Below, piece by piece: positions 1 through 10,279 of a DNA stretch of 64,000 nt (its first letter is position 1; each line of letters starts with the position of its first letter). The notes beneath the pieces are model-generated. The model had not been told where the DNA came from. It saw only the letters and a list, made by a program, of their open reading frames with translations, and ran no database searches. The DNA is from Voacanga thouarsii (taxonomy: Eukaryota > Streptophyta > Magnoliopsida > Gentianales > Apocynaceae): contig JANUWF010002008.1 of the NCBI GenBank assembly GCA_026120185.1, positions 1,675,501-1,739,500 of the forward strand, written 5' to 3'. The translations under genes and the position numbers were made by a program.

Positions 1-177
1 GTATTGTTGTATCAAAGAATAAGGTTTTGTTGTACTGTAATGTAGCATATATAATACATATACTTAGGATAGCCACGAGACTTGAGTGAGTTGTTTGATC
101 CTATCTCTTATGAATCACTTTGTTTGAATTTTTGGTTGGAGAAGTTGAGTGAATTGCATTTATTTGGCATAAACTTG
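1..177 (+). other. 3' internal noncoding region of element D, part 1
   Basis: No coding frame is visible. The stretch resumes at 1597 after a solo LTR insertion with target duplication ACTTG, so 1-172 plus 1592-1967 was once continuous. It leads into a polypurine tract and LTR at 1968, so it is inferred to be the untranslated 3' end of an Athila-like element whose body lies left of the window. Confidence 0.55.
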
Positions 178-1591
178 TGATAGGGCCTAAATTAGTCATA
201 TATTTCCTAGTTATTTGAGGCCATTTTGTGTTACATTTTGTGCAATAATTGATCATATTCTTTCATATTTGAGATTTTACCCTTGGAAAGGTATTTTGTG
301 CATTATTTCAGATTTTAGAGGTAAAATAAGGCAAAATTGTCGCTAAACAAACTAGAGGCAGCGCTAGCTGTGACCTAGAAGACTTGACACGAAAATAAAA
401 AAAAATCGACGAACGAACAGAGAGACAGAATGCAACTGGCGCCGACCCTAAGCAGGACAAGTAGTGCTGGCCGTGTACTGGTGTAGAGGTGGTGCCTCAA
501 TTTTCATGTGCATTTTTGGCAATTTTCAGAGTTTTGGTATTTTCCTACTTCTATTCGGAAAAAAAACCTAGAGGGACGAATTTAGACACTCCTAAAGCCT
601 ATAAATAGAGGAAAAACATAAGTCAAAGGGATGGATTCAATAAGAAAAACACAAAATCACTCAAGTTGAAGGAGGAATTCATCAAATCAAGGAGGATTGT
701 ACAAGAGAGTCTACGAAGGAAGAAGAAGGAGGCTTGTCTACGAATGCTTTCTTTTAACTTTGTTTCTTTTTCTTGAACAATGATGTATTAATTATTTTAT
801 TATAATTTGACATTATTTTCGGTATTCATAATTTTTAGAGTTACTTTGATCTTTTAATTAATTGATTGTTATTCTTAGTATTTAATTACTTATGATGATT
901 ACGAGATTAATTTGTTGTTTCTTTCTATTAACTAACTTGGAAAAGGGGTTAATGGTAGTCTCAATTCATTAATTTCATATTGGTTGTCTGTTTACTTGCT
1001 CGAAAAATGAGTTAATTGCTAAGAACTAGGTAATTAAAGATTAATTGATACTACCAGGATATGGATTCATTGGTTAATTTCATATTTTAAATTTGCCAGG
1101 ATATGGGGATTTAATCAAGGATTGTGTTTAATGCATCTTTTGGGTGAATTAGTTAAGACAGGATATGTGATGCTAATTTGTCTAGAATATAGTGATTTCA
1201 TGGATTGAGAAAAAAGTGAATCTATCTTAATCCTTCATGATGCCAAGAGAATGATTAGTTATGATAATGATTGGATACTTTAAGGTCATATTTATCAAAA
1301 TAATGGTTTGAGTTACATAATTCTCCATCCTTGATATGTATATATTCTTTTATTTTATTTTACTTTTCTTTTTATTCTTTTTCACCTTATTGAGTCGGTT
1401 AAACAATGAAAGAAAAGTGATTACTGCATACTTGTTTCTTGAGTATCGATACTCGTTTTAAACTTTGTACTATGCTTAATAATGAGTACGCTTGCTCAGA
1501 TGTGTAATTTGGGGTTAACGTTTTAATTCAAACTTGATTGGGAATGTGCTTGTTTTTATATGTTTTTTTATACCCAAATTCGTACACATCA
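178..1591 (+). mobile_element. Solo LTR (LTR1), Athila-like Ty3/gypsy, family A
   Basis: A 1414-bp LTR starts TGATAGGGCC and ends ACACATCA, giving TG...CA termini. The 5 bp before it (173-177, ACTTG) and after it (1592-1596, ACTTG) are identical, which marks a complete integration event. There is no PBS after its end and no PPT before it, so it is a solo LTR left by LTR-LTR recombination rather than part of a full element. It is collinear with the LTR at 2329-3841 and with the minus-strand LTR at 51421-52967, which does carry a tRNA-Asp PBS and Athila-type pol; this is the basis for the family assignment. A TATA box lies at 600-607 and GC-rich palindromic cores lie at about 355-480. Confidence 0.9.
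600..607 (+). promoter_or_regulatory. TATA box of LTR1
   Basis: TATAAATA sits in the context AAAGCCTATAAATAGAGG. The same CCTATAAATAG context recurs at the matching place in LTR2 (2878-2885) and LTR52 (52411-52418, minus), and as CCTATAAAAG at 41518-41527 in LTR-G. It is the likely U3 core promoter of this LTR family. Confidence 0.7.
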
Positions 1592-1596
1592 ACTTG

Positions 1597-1927
1597 TTTA
1601 ATTTCACTTTAAGATTCTTTGTTATGTCTAACTTAATATAAGGGTATACATGGGATTAACTTCAATAGATTTGTGTTGAGATGAATTCTAAGATGGAGGA
1701 AGGAATAATTTCTCTACCATTTTTTACCTTATTGTATAAATGCTAAGTTGTTGTTGATGACTTACATAGAATGCTATGTGAATATGTTTCATTGTACTTG
1801 AAAATTAGCTATTCTTTATCCATATGAAAAATATATTTTTCTTAATTTGAACAATAGTTAAGTTGTGAATAAATGTAGGGTGCTAGGTTTGTATATTATT
1901 CAATTCTTTGTTTGTGAATAAGTGTGG
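1597..1927 (+). other. 3' internal noncoding region of element D, part 2
   Basis: This is the continuation of the 3' untranslated part of element D beyond the LTR1 insertion. No coding frame is supported; two short frames here are low-complexity. It ends in the hairpin and PPT module. Confidence 0.5.
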
Positions 1928-1967
1928 TTTGTTTGAGGACAAGTAAAGGTTTAAGTGTGGGGGTGTT
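1928..1967 (+). other. PPT module of element D: AGGA-loop hairpin plus polypurine tract
   Basis: Stem 1928-1935 (TTTGTTTG) pairs with 1940-1947 (CAAGTAAA) around loop AGGA, with two G-U wobbles if read as RNA. Five bases later AAGTGTGGGGG (1953-1963) is a polypurine tract, followed 4 nt later by the LTR start TGATAAG at 1968. The PPT is the known primer for plus-strand DNA synthesis in LTR retroelements; a role for the hairpin is inference from its recurrence at 11709, 25293, 28458 and 45146. Confidence 0.7.
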
Positions 1968-2328
1968 TGATAAGAACTCATCATTTACATATTTTCTAGT
2001 GTTTTTGTGCTCTAAATGTGATAAATTCTTACACAATTCACTACTCACCACATCCTTTTTATCCTGTTTTAGGGAATTAAGAAAATACCAATTGAAGATG
2101 AAAAGGAATAAAAAGGAAGAATAAGGAAGAAAATTAAAGAAGCCAAGGAGAAGAAGTGGTGGCCTAGGGAATTCAATCTCCCAAGGCCACCCATTGTGCT
2201 TGCCTTGCACATGTTGTCCAGAAGATTGATAGCCAAGGGAAGATGAACTCCCCTAGGGCGCTTAATGCAAAAACTAGAAGACCATATTCTAGGAAAATGG
2301 CAGCCCAGGGAGAAGAAACCTCCCTAGG
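1968..2328 (+). mobile_element. 3' LTR of element D, first segment
   Basis: The LTR begins TGATAAGAACTC right after the PPT. It is unrelated in sequence to family A LTRs. It is interrupted at 2328/2329 by solo LTR2 and continues at 3847. The segment holds the first of a series of palindromic CC(T/C)AGGGA motifs. Confidence 0.75.
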
Positions 2329-3841
2329 TGATAGGGCCTAAATTAGTCATATTTTTTTTAGTTATTTGAGGCTATTTTGTGATACATTTTGTTTAATAAC
2401 TAGTCATATTCCTTCATATTTGAGATTTTACCCTTGAAAAGGTGTTTTGTCCATTATTTCAGATTTTAGGAGTAAAACAAAGCAAAAATGTCGCAAAACA
2501 GAACGTAGGCGGTGCCGAATAGTCTAGAGGAAGTGGCACCAACCACGTGCTATTGGCATGCACTTTGAAACAACAAAAAATCGTTGAAATTGGACCAGAA
2601 CAAAATCGAACCGGCACTGGCTCTTGCAGCCAAGGCGGCACCGGTTGTACTCTGGAAAGCATTGTGTGGGAATCAAGAAAAAAATCAACGAACAACTAAA
2701 GAAACAGAACACAACCGGCGCCGGCTCCAATAGCCAAGACGGCGCCGGCTGTGCCCTAAGGATAAGATGGACTCTGATTTTTGCACGTAATTTTTGGTAA
2801 TTTGCAAAATTTTAGTATCTTCCTACTTCTACTCGACCAAGAACCCTACACCGAGGAGTTTAGACACTTCCTAAGCCTATAAATAGATGGAAAACATAAG
2901 AGAAAAGTGAAAAATTCATAGATCATCATAGAAAATCACTTAAATCAAAGGAGGAATTCTTTAATTCAAGGAGGATTGTGCAAGAAAGTCTTCAAAGAAA
3001 GAAGAACGAGGCTTGTTTATGAGTGCTTTCTTTTACTTTGTTTTTTTTTTCTTAAACAATGATGTATTAATTGTTTTATTGTAATTTGACATTGTTTTAG
3101 GTATTTATGATTTTTAGAGTTACTTTGATCTTTTGATTAATTGATTATTATTTTTGGTATTTAATTACTTATATGCTAATTACAAGATTAATTGGTTATT
3201 TCTTCCTATTAAATTGCTTGAGAAAGGGGTTGATGGTGATTGCAATTTGTTAATTTCAAATTTGTTGCTTAACTTACTTGAGAAAGAGGTTAATTTCTAA
3301 GAATTAGGTAGTTAAAGGTTAATTGTTGTCTATTAGAGTATGAATTCATTGGTTAATTTCATGTTTTAAGTTTGCCAGAGTATGAAAATTTAATCAAGGA
3401 TTGTGTTTAATACATCTTTTGGGTGAATTAGTTGAGACAGAGTATGTGATGCTAATTTGTCTAGAAGATAGTGAATTCATGGATTGAGAAAGAAGTAAGT
3501 CTATCTTAATCCTCCATAATGCCAAGAGAATAATTAATTATGATAATGATTAGGTCCTTTAAGATCATGTTTGTCAAAATAATGGTTTAAGTTGCATAAT
3601 TCTCCATCCTTGACATGTATATATTCATTTATTTTATTTTATTTTTATTTCTTTTCACTTTATTAAGTCGGTTAAACAATGAGAGAAAAGTGATTAATGC
3701 ATACTTGTTCTTGAAGGATCAACACTCATTTGAACCCTATACTATACTCAATGTGTAATTTGGAGTTAACATTTTAATTTAAATTTGATTGAAAATGTGT
3801 TTATTTTTATATGATTTTTATACCCAAATAAATACGCATTA
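2329..3841 (+). mobile_element. Solo LTR (LTR2), Athila-like Ty3/gypsy, family A
   Basis: A 1513-bp LTR starts TGATAGGGCC and ends TACGCATTA (terminal CA decayed to TA). It is flanked by CTAGG at 2324-2328 and 3842-3846, an exact 5-bp target duplication. There is no PBS or PPT, so it is solo. It landed in the 3' arm of a hairpin of LTR-D. TATAAATA is at 2878-2885. Two GC modules lie upstream of it, at about 2609-2655 and 2714-2757, each a pair of GGCGCC-like cores joined by an AGCC-containing spacer. Confidence 0.9.
2609..2757 (+). repeat. Two GC-rich dyad modules in LTR2
   Basis: The first reads ACCGGCACTGGCTC, spacer with AGCC, GGCACCGGTT, then TCTG. The second reads ACCGGCGCCGGCTC, spacer with AGCC, CGGCGCCGGCTG. 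They stand out against AT-rich surroundings and lie about 120-270 bp upstream of the TATA box. The same two-core layout appears in the copia leader at 37388-37530. Confidence 0.75.
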
Positions 3842-3846
3842 CTAGG

Positions 3847-5206
3847 CTGCCTGGACATAAAGCATGAGGCCCAGGAAGAGAATTCATAGCTGCCCAGGGA
3901 AGTTATTCTACCTGAGGCCGCCTGCTTTATTTTTTTATTTTTATTTTGCTAGGCTAGGTACCTAATGGCATAGGGAAGTTCCCTAGGCCACCTGGTCTCT
4001 GGAAGACTTGACCAGGGAAGTTGAACTTCCTTGGGTAGCCTACAAGTACAGATGTGTGCAAAAACGTGCGATTTTGCGATTTTTCTATTTTTTTTCTACA
4101 TTTGTTTCCATTGTATACTATGTATACACCATTATAAACCCTAGGAAACATCCTTAGTCAGCTAACAACGAAGAGATCTGATAGGGAGTTCAAAAGAATC
4201 ATCAAGGAATGAAAGATCATGGAGAAGCAATGAGATGAAGAAGGGGTTATTGAAGAAAATTCAAGGAAAAAGGAGTTCAAGATCTTATCTTTGAGTGAAG
4301 TCGTCTCTTTTTCTTTGTATTACACCTTAGAATGTTGAGATTTATATTATTTTAATTGTATTCGAATGGTGAACCCTAATTTATGTTCTTGTATTGAGTT
4401 GTTATTCTGATTTATTGAATTTCTATTTTTGTATTTGACTACTTGGGCATTATTGTATTGGATTAATTGTTTGAGCTTGATTGATTTATTCAATTAATTA
4501 GTTCACTCTTAGTGATTTTGAGAGATGGGGTTTGGAGTTGAACACCAAACTAATTGGTCTAATGTTTTTTTTCCCCCTTTGATTAACTCGAGAAAGAGGT
4601 CGACAGATTAGAACTTAGTAGTCAATGGGTTTCAATAGAACCTAGAGACAGGGCTATTGGGGCTTCTAAGTACATTTTGGGTAAAGAGTAAGTGTAATGC
4701 TTCCTTGGGTTAGAATGTTTAGATAAAGAAACCAGTTAATTAAACCTTTGGAAAGAAATCTCATAACGCGAGAGAAAGTGAGACTTATTCTTGAAAACTC
4801 ATGTCGATGCTCTAGTTGGGATTTGATAAAGTTAGTGATAATCTCTTTACTTGACATGTTTTTGGGTGATTGCTTCTTTTACAAGGCCTTTCCCGTATTA
4901 TAAATCTTTGATAATCCTTGTGACGTTTCTCATGTAGGTCCAATGTGCTCTCTATCGTAGTAGTTTAGGTTAGTTTAGTTAGTTTTATTTACCTTATCTC
5001 TTCATTTATTTTGGCTAGACAATGAGATCAGAGTAATGTAGTGGTAATTGCTTATTTCCTATTGATTCAATACTTGATATTCCCTATATTGTGGGATGGG
5101 TATACTTTCTTATATGTGTGGTTTTAGTGCTTAATATTTTAAATTTTAAACTTGAAAATTTGTGGCCTTTGTAACACTGTTTCCAATGGACTCGAAACTG
5201 CCCTAT
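3847..5206 (+). mobile_element. 3' LTR of element D, second segment
   Basis: This continues LTR-D after the LTR2 insertion (net LTR about 1.7 kb). It holds the remaining hairpins and a possible TATA box near 4132. The true LTR end is not clear: homology to the 3' LTR of element E starts at about 5207, so LTR-D probably ends, or was cut, shortly before that. Confidence 0.55.
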
Positions 5207-6186
5207 TAATATATTAAATTTTCTATCTTTAGTTTTATGAAGATTGCCTCTTAAGTATTTATGTAGTTCTGATTTCTTTTCATACCAATTATGTTGTGTT
5301 TTTATGATTGATCACCATACGAAATTTGCACGATTGCATAGTTATGAATGTTGAACTATGTGATTTATTTGTTATGATTTATCTTTAGGTTAATGTTCTA
5401 GTAGCAACTATATATCTTGATTAAGTTACAAGCTTTTAGATTTGATTAGGATGAATAGGGAATGACACGATTCAAGTTGTTTATGTTTGCAAGCTTTTGG
5501 AATATATCCTAACTTAATGTTATTGATGTCTTGATATGCTTATCAATCTTGTGATTAGTCTATGACAATTGATTAATTGAAGCATTACTGTCTTTAAGGA
5601 AAGGTTAATCAACTTGGTGTAGATTAAGAAGAATGTTAGGGTTTAATCAAGAGCGCATGACGAAGATTAAGCCACTTATACATGGATAGTAATTTTTGGC
5701 AGCTTTGCAATAATTTTAAAATCAACTACTTAATGTGATCATATCAATGAGAAAGTACTTAATAGAATTTCATAACATAGGCCGAAGAACTTGGTAATTG
5801 CTTAATTTGTTTGGAAGTTTCCTAATTTACTCTTGTTTCGTATTTTAATTTTCTTTCCTATTTCATTTTGGTTTCCTAAATTCTTTAGGATTAATTTTAG
5901 GTAGTTTCTTAGTCTAGTTTCCCCTAATTAGTGAACACATGTAAATAGATAATCATGAAGATTGGTTTAAATAAATGTACAAAAGATGATTTCATCTGCA
6001 TAAAGTTGAATGATGTTTTCTTATAAGGTATACTTCTCTTGCTCTTTGCTGGTTTCGATACCTTACTTTCCTCTATGCTAATTCGTATATTAAGGAGTAG
6101 TGTTTAAAATTTGTTGGTGCATGACGACTCCATTTTCGATAAACCTTTTTTTTTTTTTTTGTCTCATGATTTCTCATTCTCAAACA
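5207..6186 (+). repeat. Truncated 5' LTR of element E
   Basis: Collinear with 12670-13646, sharing for example CTATCTTTAGTTTTAT and the closing TTCTCAAACA. It lacks the U3 start TGTTAGGCG seen at 11750. The breakpoint abuts LTR-D. Confidence 0.75.
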
Positions 6187-6192
6187 AATTTT

Positions 6193-6210
6193 TGGGGCCA
6201 TTGCCGGGGA
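6193..6210 (+). other. Primer binding site of element E (tRNA-Asp type)
   Basis: TGGGGCCATTGCCGGGGA lies 6 nt after the LTR end and differs at two positions from the 18 nt complementary to the 3' end of plant tRNA-Asp, whose exact match is at 51398-51415. It would prime minus-strand synthesis. Confidence 0.8.
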
Positions 6211-6515
6211 ACAAAAGAAATATTTTGATCGTCTTTATCATTACTTGATTAAACTAACTCTCTTGGTGCCAAAGTTTTCTTTTTACTCTTTAGTTTGGTT
6301 TATTTTGTTTCATAGGTTGCTCATTATGCTATAAATCTTAGAATCGGTAAGAAAATAGACAACGAAGTAAATACCAAGGCACTTAAATCGAACCTTAAGG
6401 AAGCTAGGATTTGTGACAAATGAGCTCATTTGGAGGAGCATTTTTCTCCTAAATGTAAGATTCTTACAATTAGTGAACAAATTGGTGAAATATCTCTCCT
6501 CAGTTTAATTCTCAA

Positions 6516-7730
6516 ATGGCTACCAATTTATCTCTAAAAGAACTTGATGTCCCCACTCATAATGATCATCCCCGGTGCATTATTTTTCCTCAAGTCATGA
6601 CTAATTTTAAATTGCATTCGGGTTTCATTCAACTTTTGCCATCTTTTCATGGGTTACTAGGTGAAGATCAACATAGTCACTTATAAGAATTCCATATTGT
6701 ATGCTATAATATGAAATCGGATGGTATCCAAGATGAGGACATTAAGTTACGTGCATTCCTGTTTTGTTTGCATGGCAGGGGTAAAGATTGGCTATATGAC
6801 CTTCTAATTGGTTCCATTAATAATTGGTTGAATATGCAAAGGTTTTTTCTTGAAAAATATTTTACTGCATCTAGAGTTGCGTCAATTAGGAAAGAGATAT
6901 GTTGTATAAGGCAATTACATGTGAGTGCTTGTATGATTATTGGAAAAGATTCAAAAGGCTTTGTGCTAGTTGTCGCCATCATCAAATTATTGATAAACTT
7001 TTAGTTCAATATTTCTATGAGGGATTGCTTCCATATGATAGTTTAATGATTGATGCAGTGAGTGGTGGTGCCCTTGTGGACAAAACCCCACAAGCTGCTA
7101 GGGAGTTAATTTCGAATATGGCAGGTAATATACAATCTTTTGGCATAAGGAATTACTCCTATAGGAAAGTTGGAAAAGTTACCATAAGTTCTTTAGAAGA
7201 TAATGTAGATAAGTTAGCTATATTGGTGGGCAATATGCTTAAAGCTAATGCACAAATTAAGGTATGCAATATGTGCAACTCTCTTGAGCAAATGAGTGAT
7301 TCATGTCATATCCTAGGTGCTAACGTGATTTAGGGTTCCCAAATCAACCTCTAGCAGGTACAATCCCTAGTCCAACACTTACAATGAGGGATGGTGAGAT
7401 CATCCAAATTTTAGATGAGGAAACCGAGGGAGACCACAAAAAGCTTCTAACAACGTTTCTAATGCACTACCATCGTAAAACCAATCCAATAGCATGTCCC
7501 TGGAAGATATGGTAAAGTCCCTTACATCTAGTTCTTTAATTTTCCAAAAAAAAGACAAAATCTAGCATTCAAAACCTAGAAAATGAAGTGGGACAATTGG
7601 CCATGTATATGAGTCAATCAAAGCACAACTATCTAATAAGCTTCCATCCCAACCTCTAAACCCTAGAAATCCTTCTAATACTTAAACATTATCTAGGGGC
7701 AAAAGTGTAACTTCTCAAAAAGTTGTGTGT
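6516..7730 (+). pseudogene. gag: Retrotransposon gag relic, element E
   Basis: From the ATG at 6516 the frame reads MATNLSLKELDVPTHNDHPR, then GFIQLLPSFHGLLGED, then after a stop near 6684 IKLRAFLFCLHGRGKDWLYD and FLEKYFTASRVASIRKEI. These match the conserved core of plant retrotransposon gag (PF03732-like). A frameshift at about 6915 moves the continuation CLYDYWKRFKRLCASC and ALVDKTPQAARELISNMAGN to another frame. A Cys-rich CNMC...C segment at about 7266-7310 looks like a zinc knuckle that has lost its His. The tail with NLENEVGQLAMYMSQ runs to about 7715. Gag would form the virus-like particle in the cytoplasm. The frame is dead. Confidence 0.8.
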
Positions 7731-9114
7731 TTCTATATGTGTTCTTCAAGATTAATTTGTTTTATTTCTTGCCTAGGATCCATTGAGAAAGATGTAGCTG
7801 TGTCAAGCAAATTACGTAAAATAACAGTGCTTGTTGGGAGGCAACCCAATCTTATTTTCCTTCTTTTATTTCACCTTATTTTTCCTTTTTGGTTTTTCTA
7901 AAAGACTTTAAAATCACAAAAATATTTTCTTTGAGCTTGTCTAAAAATTCTTAGCATTCTTTTTGCTTTCTTTTCTAAATAATAAAAAAATATTTTCTGG
8001 AATCTGCATGGCCAAAGGCACACGTGTGCCTAGGGTAGAGCCAAAACAAAATTTTTCTACAATGTGCACTGGCAAGGGCATGGTCGTGCCTGTGCTTGTG
8101 TACTTGTCGCAAAGTTCTTTAAACTTCCTGATCTGCACAGGTGTTTCACTTTTCTTCTCAAATTTCATCATTCTCTTTGCACCTGTGCTACCTTTACTCT
8201 ATTTTCCTCAAACAACACTATTTTACCCGCCATCTTCTCCTTCAAATCCATCACTTCTATATCAAAATCTCTAGATTTAAACTTTCTTCCCATTTTAGTC
8301 AAAAAATTGCAGCTTTTGGAGAGGATTTTCTTCAGCAAAATTTCTACAAATCGAAGGTGTTTTGGTAAGAGAAGCTTGATATAAATCCTCCTTAATATAT
8401 AAGCAATAGAGTGGATTGAACAAAATGAGATTTGGATAACTTTTTGTTGGACGATTTTGCTGCTTTTGAGTGCCGAAAATACTTCAATTTTCTGCATATT
8501 TGTGAAGTCCTTGTGGCTGCAAATATTTGTTTTTCATAAGTAAGAACTGATGGTAGAATGTGGTAATTCATTAATTGGATTTTGAAGGATAAATTTGGCG
8601 GATTGTTGTGGGTGATTATGGACATCTTCTTTGCTACAAACCTCTACATTTTTGTGATATGAACTACTATACAATGCTGCATTTTAACATTGGATAAATT
8701 TGTAATTGATTGCACAAATTGGCATGGTTGAAGTAAGGAGTTGGACATTGTTATGATTGAGTACGATTGGTTATGTTGGCTAATTTTTTATACTCTACAG
8801 TGATGAAAATTTTATTTTTCTATGCCTGCAAATTTCCATCCTACATTTAGAAGTTGAATTTACTTTAAATTATGTTGGTATTGATGAATAAAGTGGAGCT
8901 CATTATGGTGAAACTTGTAGGGGAATGTGCTATCTTAATGCTGGAAGTTTTGTTTGGTGATTGAAAGTAAGGTTGAGGGAGGAACTCATTCTTGATTCTG
9001 TGACTTGTTGCCCATCCTCTTTACCTCTTTTGATCAACCCTGGCATCATTAATAGCTTCATATTACCTTGTTCTCTTATGGCTTATTTTCCTTGACACTT
9101 TTCTTGCCTTCTTT
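7731..9114 (+). other. Post-pol noncoding region of element E
   Basis: TGCTTGTTGGGAGGCAACCC at 7828-7847 is the motif usually found just after the pol stop in Athila-like elements, so pol was removed cleanly upstream. Downstream, CACGTGTGCC and GGCATGGTCGTGCCTG dyads (about 8010-8095) recall those in the element's own LTR (12140-12280). The short frames on both strands here overlap each other and carry no recognisable domain. Confidence 0.55.
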
Positions 9115-10279
9115 ATGGCACCTAAATGAAAGCATGTGGTGAGAAAAGGTAGTGCTCTAGTTCTAGACCTTCAAACCAACTTAGGGAATACGACCCTGTG
9201 GACCTATATTTCATGGACCCCACACAAATTCCTAGTTTTGAGAATTTTATTGTTTGAATTTTTGGCCTAATCGCTTCATTCATCACACTTTCCTTCAACA
9301 ATTAGGCCTAATGATGAAATTAATAGTCTTCTCCATGACTTAGGGTGGGAACTTTTCTTTGATATTAATGAACCAACTTATGGTAATCTAACGCTAGAAT
9401 TCTTTAGCACTTATTCCGTTAGGCGAGAATGCATAGGCTTTGATAATGTAAACACCATGAGCTTCCGTCTATATGGACAAACTTTTAACATATCTCTCAA
9501 TCAATTTAGGGGTAGCTTTAGGATTCTATATAAGAGAAGATAGCGCATCACAAAGAGATAGCTTTGCTAATGACTTAGTTAGGGTAGCTTTTTGGCAAGC
9601 ACATACCATTGGCCCTATGTAGAAGGCACCTACTTCTAAGAGTAGCCAATTTACCTCCCCTACTATTAGATATCTCCATAGACTCATTGCTCACACCATT
9701 AGGGATAGGGAAGAGAGTGATGGAGTGGTCACTTAGCGAGATTTATTTCATATTTGGTCTACCATAACTCGCATTTCTATCATTATCACTATCTCTTTTT
9801 CTTCCTATCTTGACTTTGTGGTGGTTTCTAAAAGGGGTGCTCTTTGTGGTTCACCATACACCATTCAACTAGTTAAAAATCTTCACCTGATTCATGATGA
9901 TATGGGTTTAAAGATAACTATGAATATGATTCTCCTCAACTTTCAAACTCTCCAAAAGATGGGCATGGTTAGAAGAGTTGATATAAATCAATATATTTTG
10001 GAGGGTGTTAAAGGTGGAGTGGGGTATGAGAAGGCAGTACATGAAGATGAGTTATATATTCCTACTGAGCCTACGGTTCCTATTGATTCCCCTTCTGTGC
10101 CACCATCTTCTTCACATGATTTCTCACCTATGATACATACGTTGGGGGAGATGCGAGCAAGGATGGAACAAGGCTTTAGCATTCTACAACAAAAGATGGA
10201 CATTATGCAAAGTCACTATATGCAAAGGATGGATTCCATGGGACAAAGAATAGATAATGTGGATGCCTATATAGAATGA
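9115..10279 (+). pseudogene. ATHILA ORF-1-like relic in the env position, element E
   Basis: After ATG 9115 the frame is stopped early (MAPK then TGA) but continues with LLHDLGWELFFDINEPTYGN, LTLEFFSTYS and MSFRLYGQTFNISLNQF, which resemble the ATHILA ORF-1 family (PF03078): the Gly-Trp, the Tyr...LTLEF block and the F-R-L block. A second piece, 9818-10279, is in another frame and reads LVKNLHLIHDDMGLKITMNM and a coiled-coil-like Met/Gln-rich tail (EMRARMEQGFSILQQKMDIM). It sits between the pol junction and the PPT, where Athila elements carry an extra ORF sometimes called env-like. Function is unknown; the gene is broken by stops and at least one frameshift. Confidence 0.7.

Larger units (their letters stand above)
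2161..4040 (+). repeat. Array of imperfect hairpins in LTR-D
   Basis: Six dyads built on AGGGAA...TTCCCT share a GC-rich foot: 2161-2188, 2231-2260, 2299-2328 plus 3847-3851 (split by LTR2), 3889-3922, 3967-3989 and 4010-4040. The third has a 13-bp stem (GGCAGCCCAGGGA against TCCCTAGGCTGCC, one C/T difference that can pair as G-U). Net of the LTR2 insertion they span about 370 bp and lie upstream of a TATA-like TTATAAAC near 4132. Confidence 0.65.

Noticed and set aside
6704..6985. 93-codon minus-strand frame
   Set aside because: Antisense to the gag core of element E.
8168..8625. Overlapping minus-strand frames
   Set aside because: They overlap plus-strand frames of similar length, have no domain, and lie in the untranslated region of element E.
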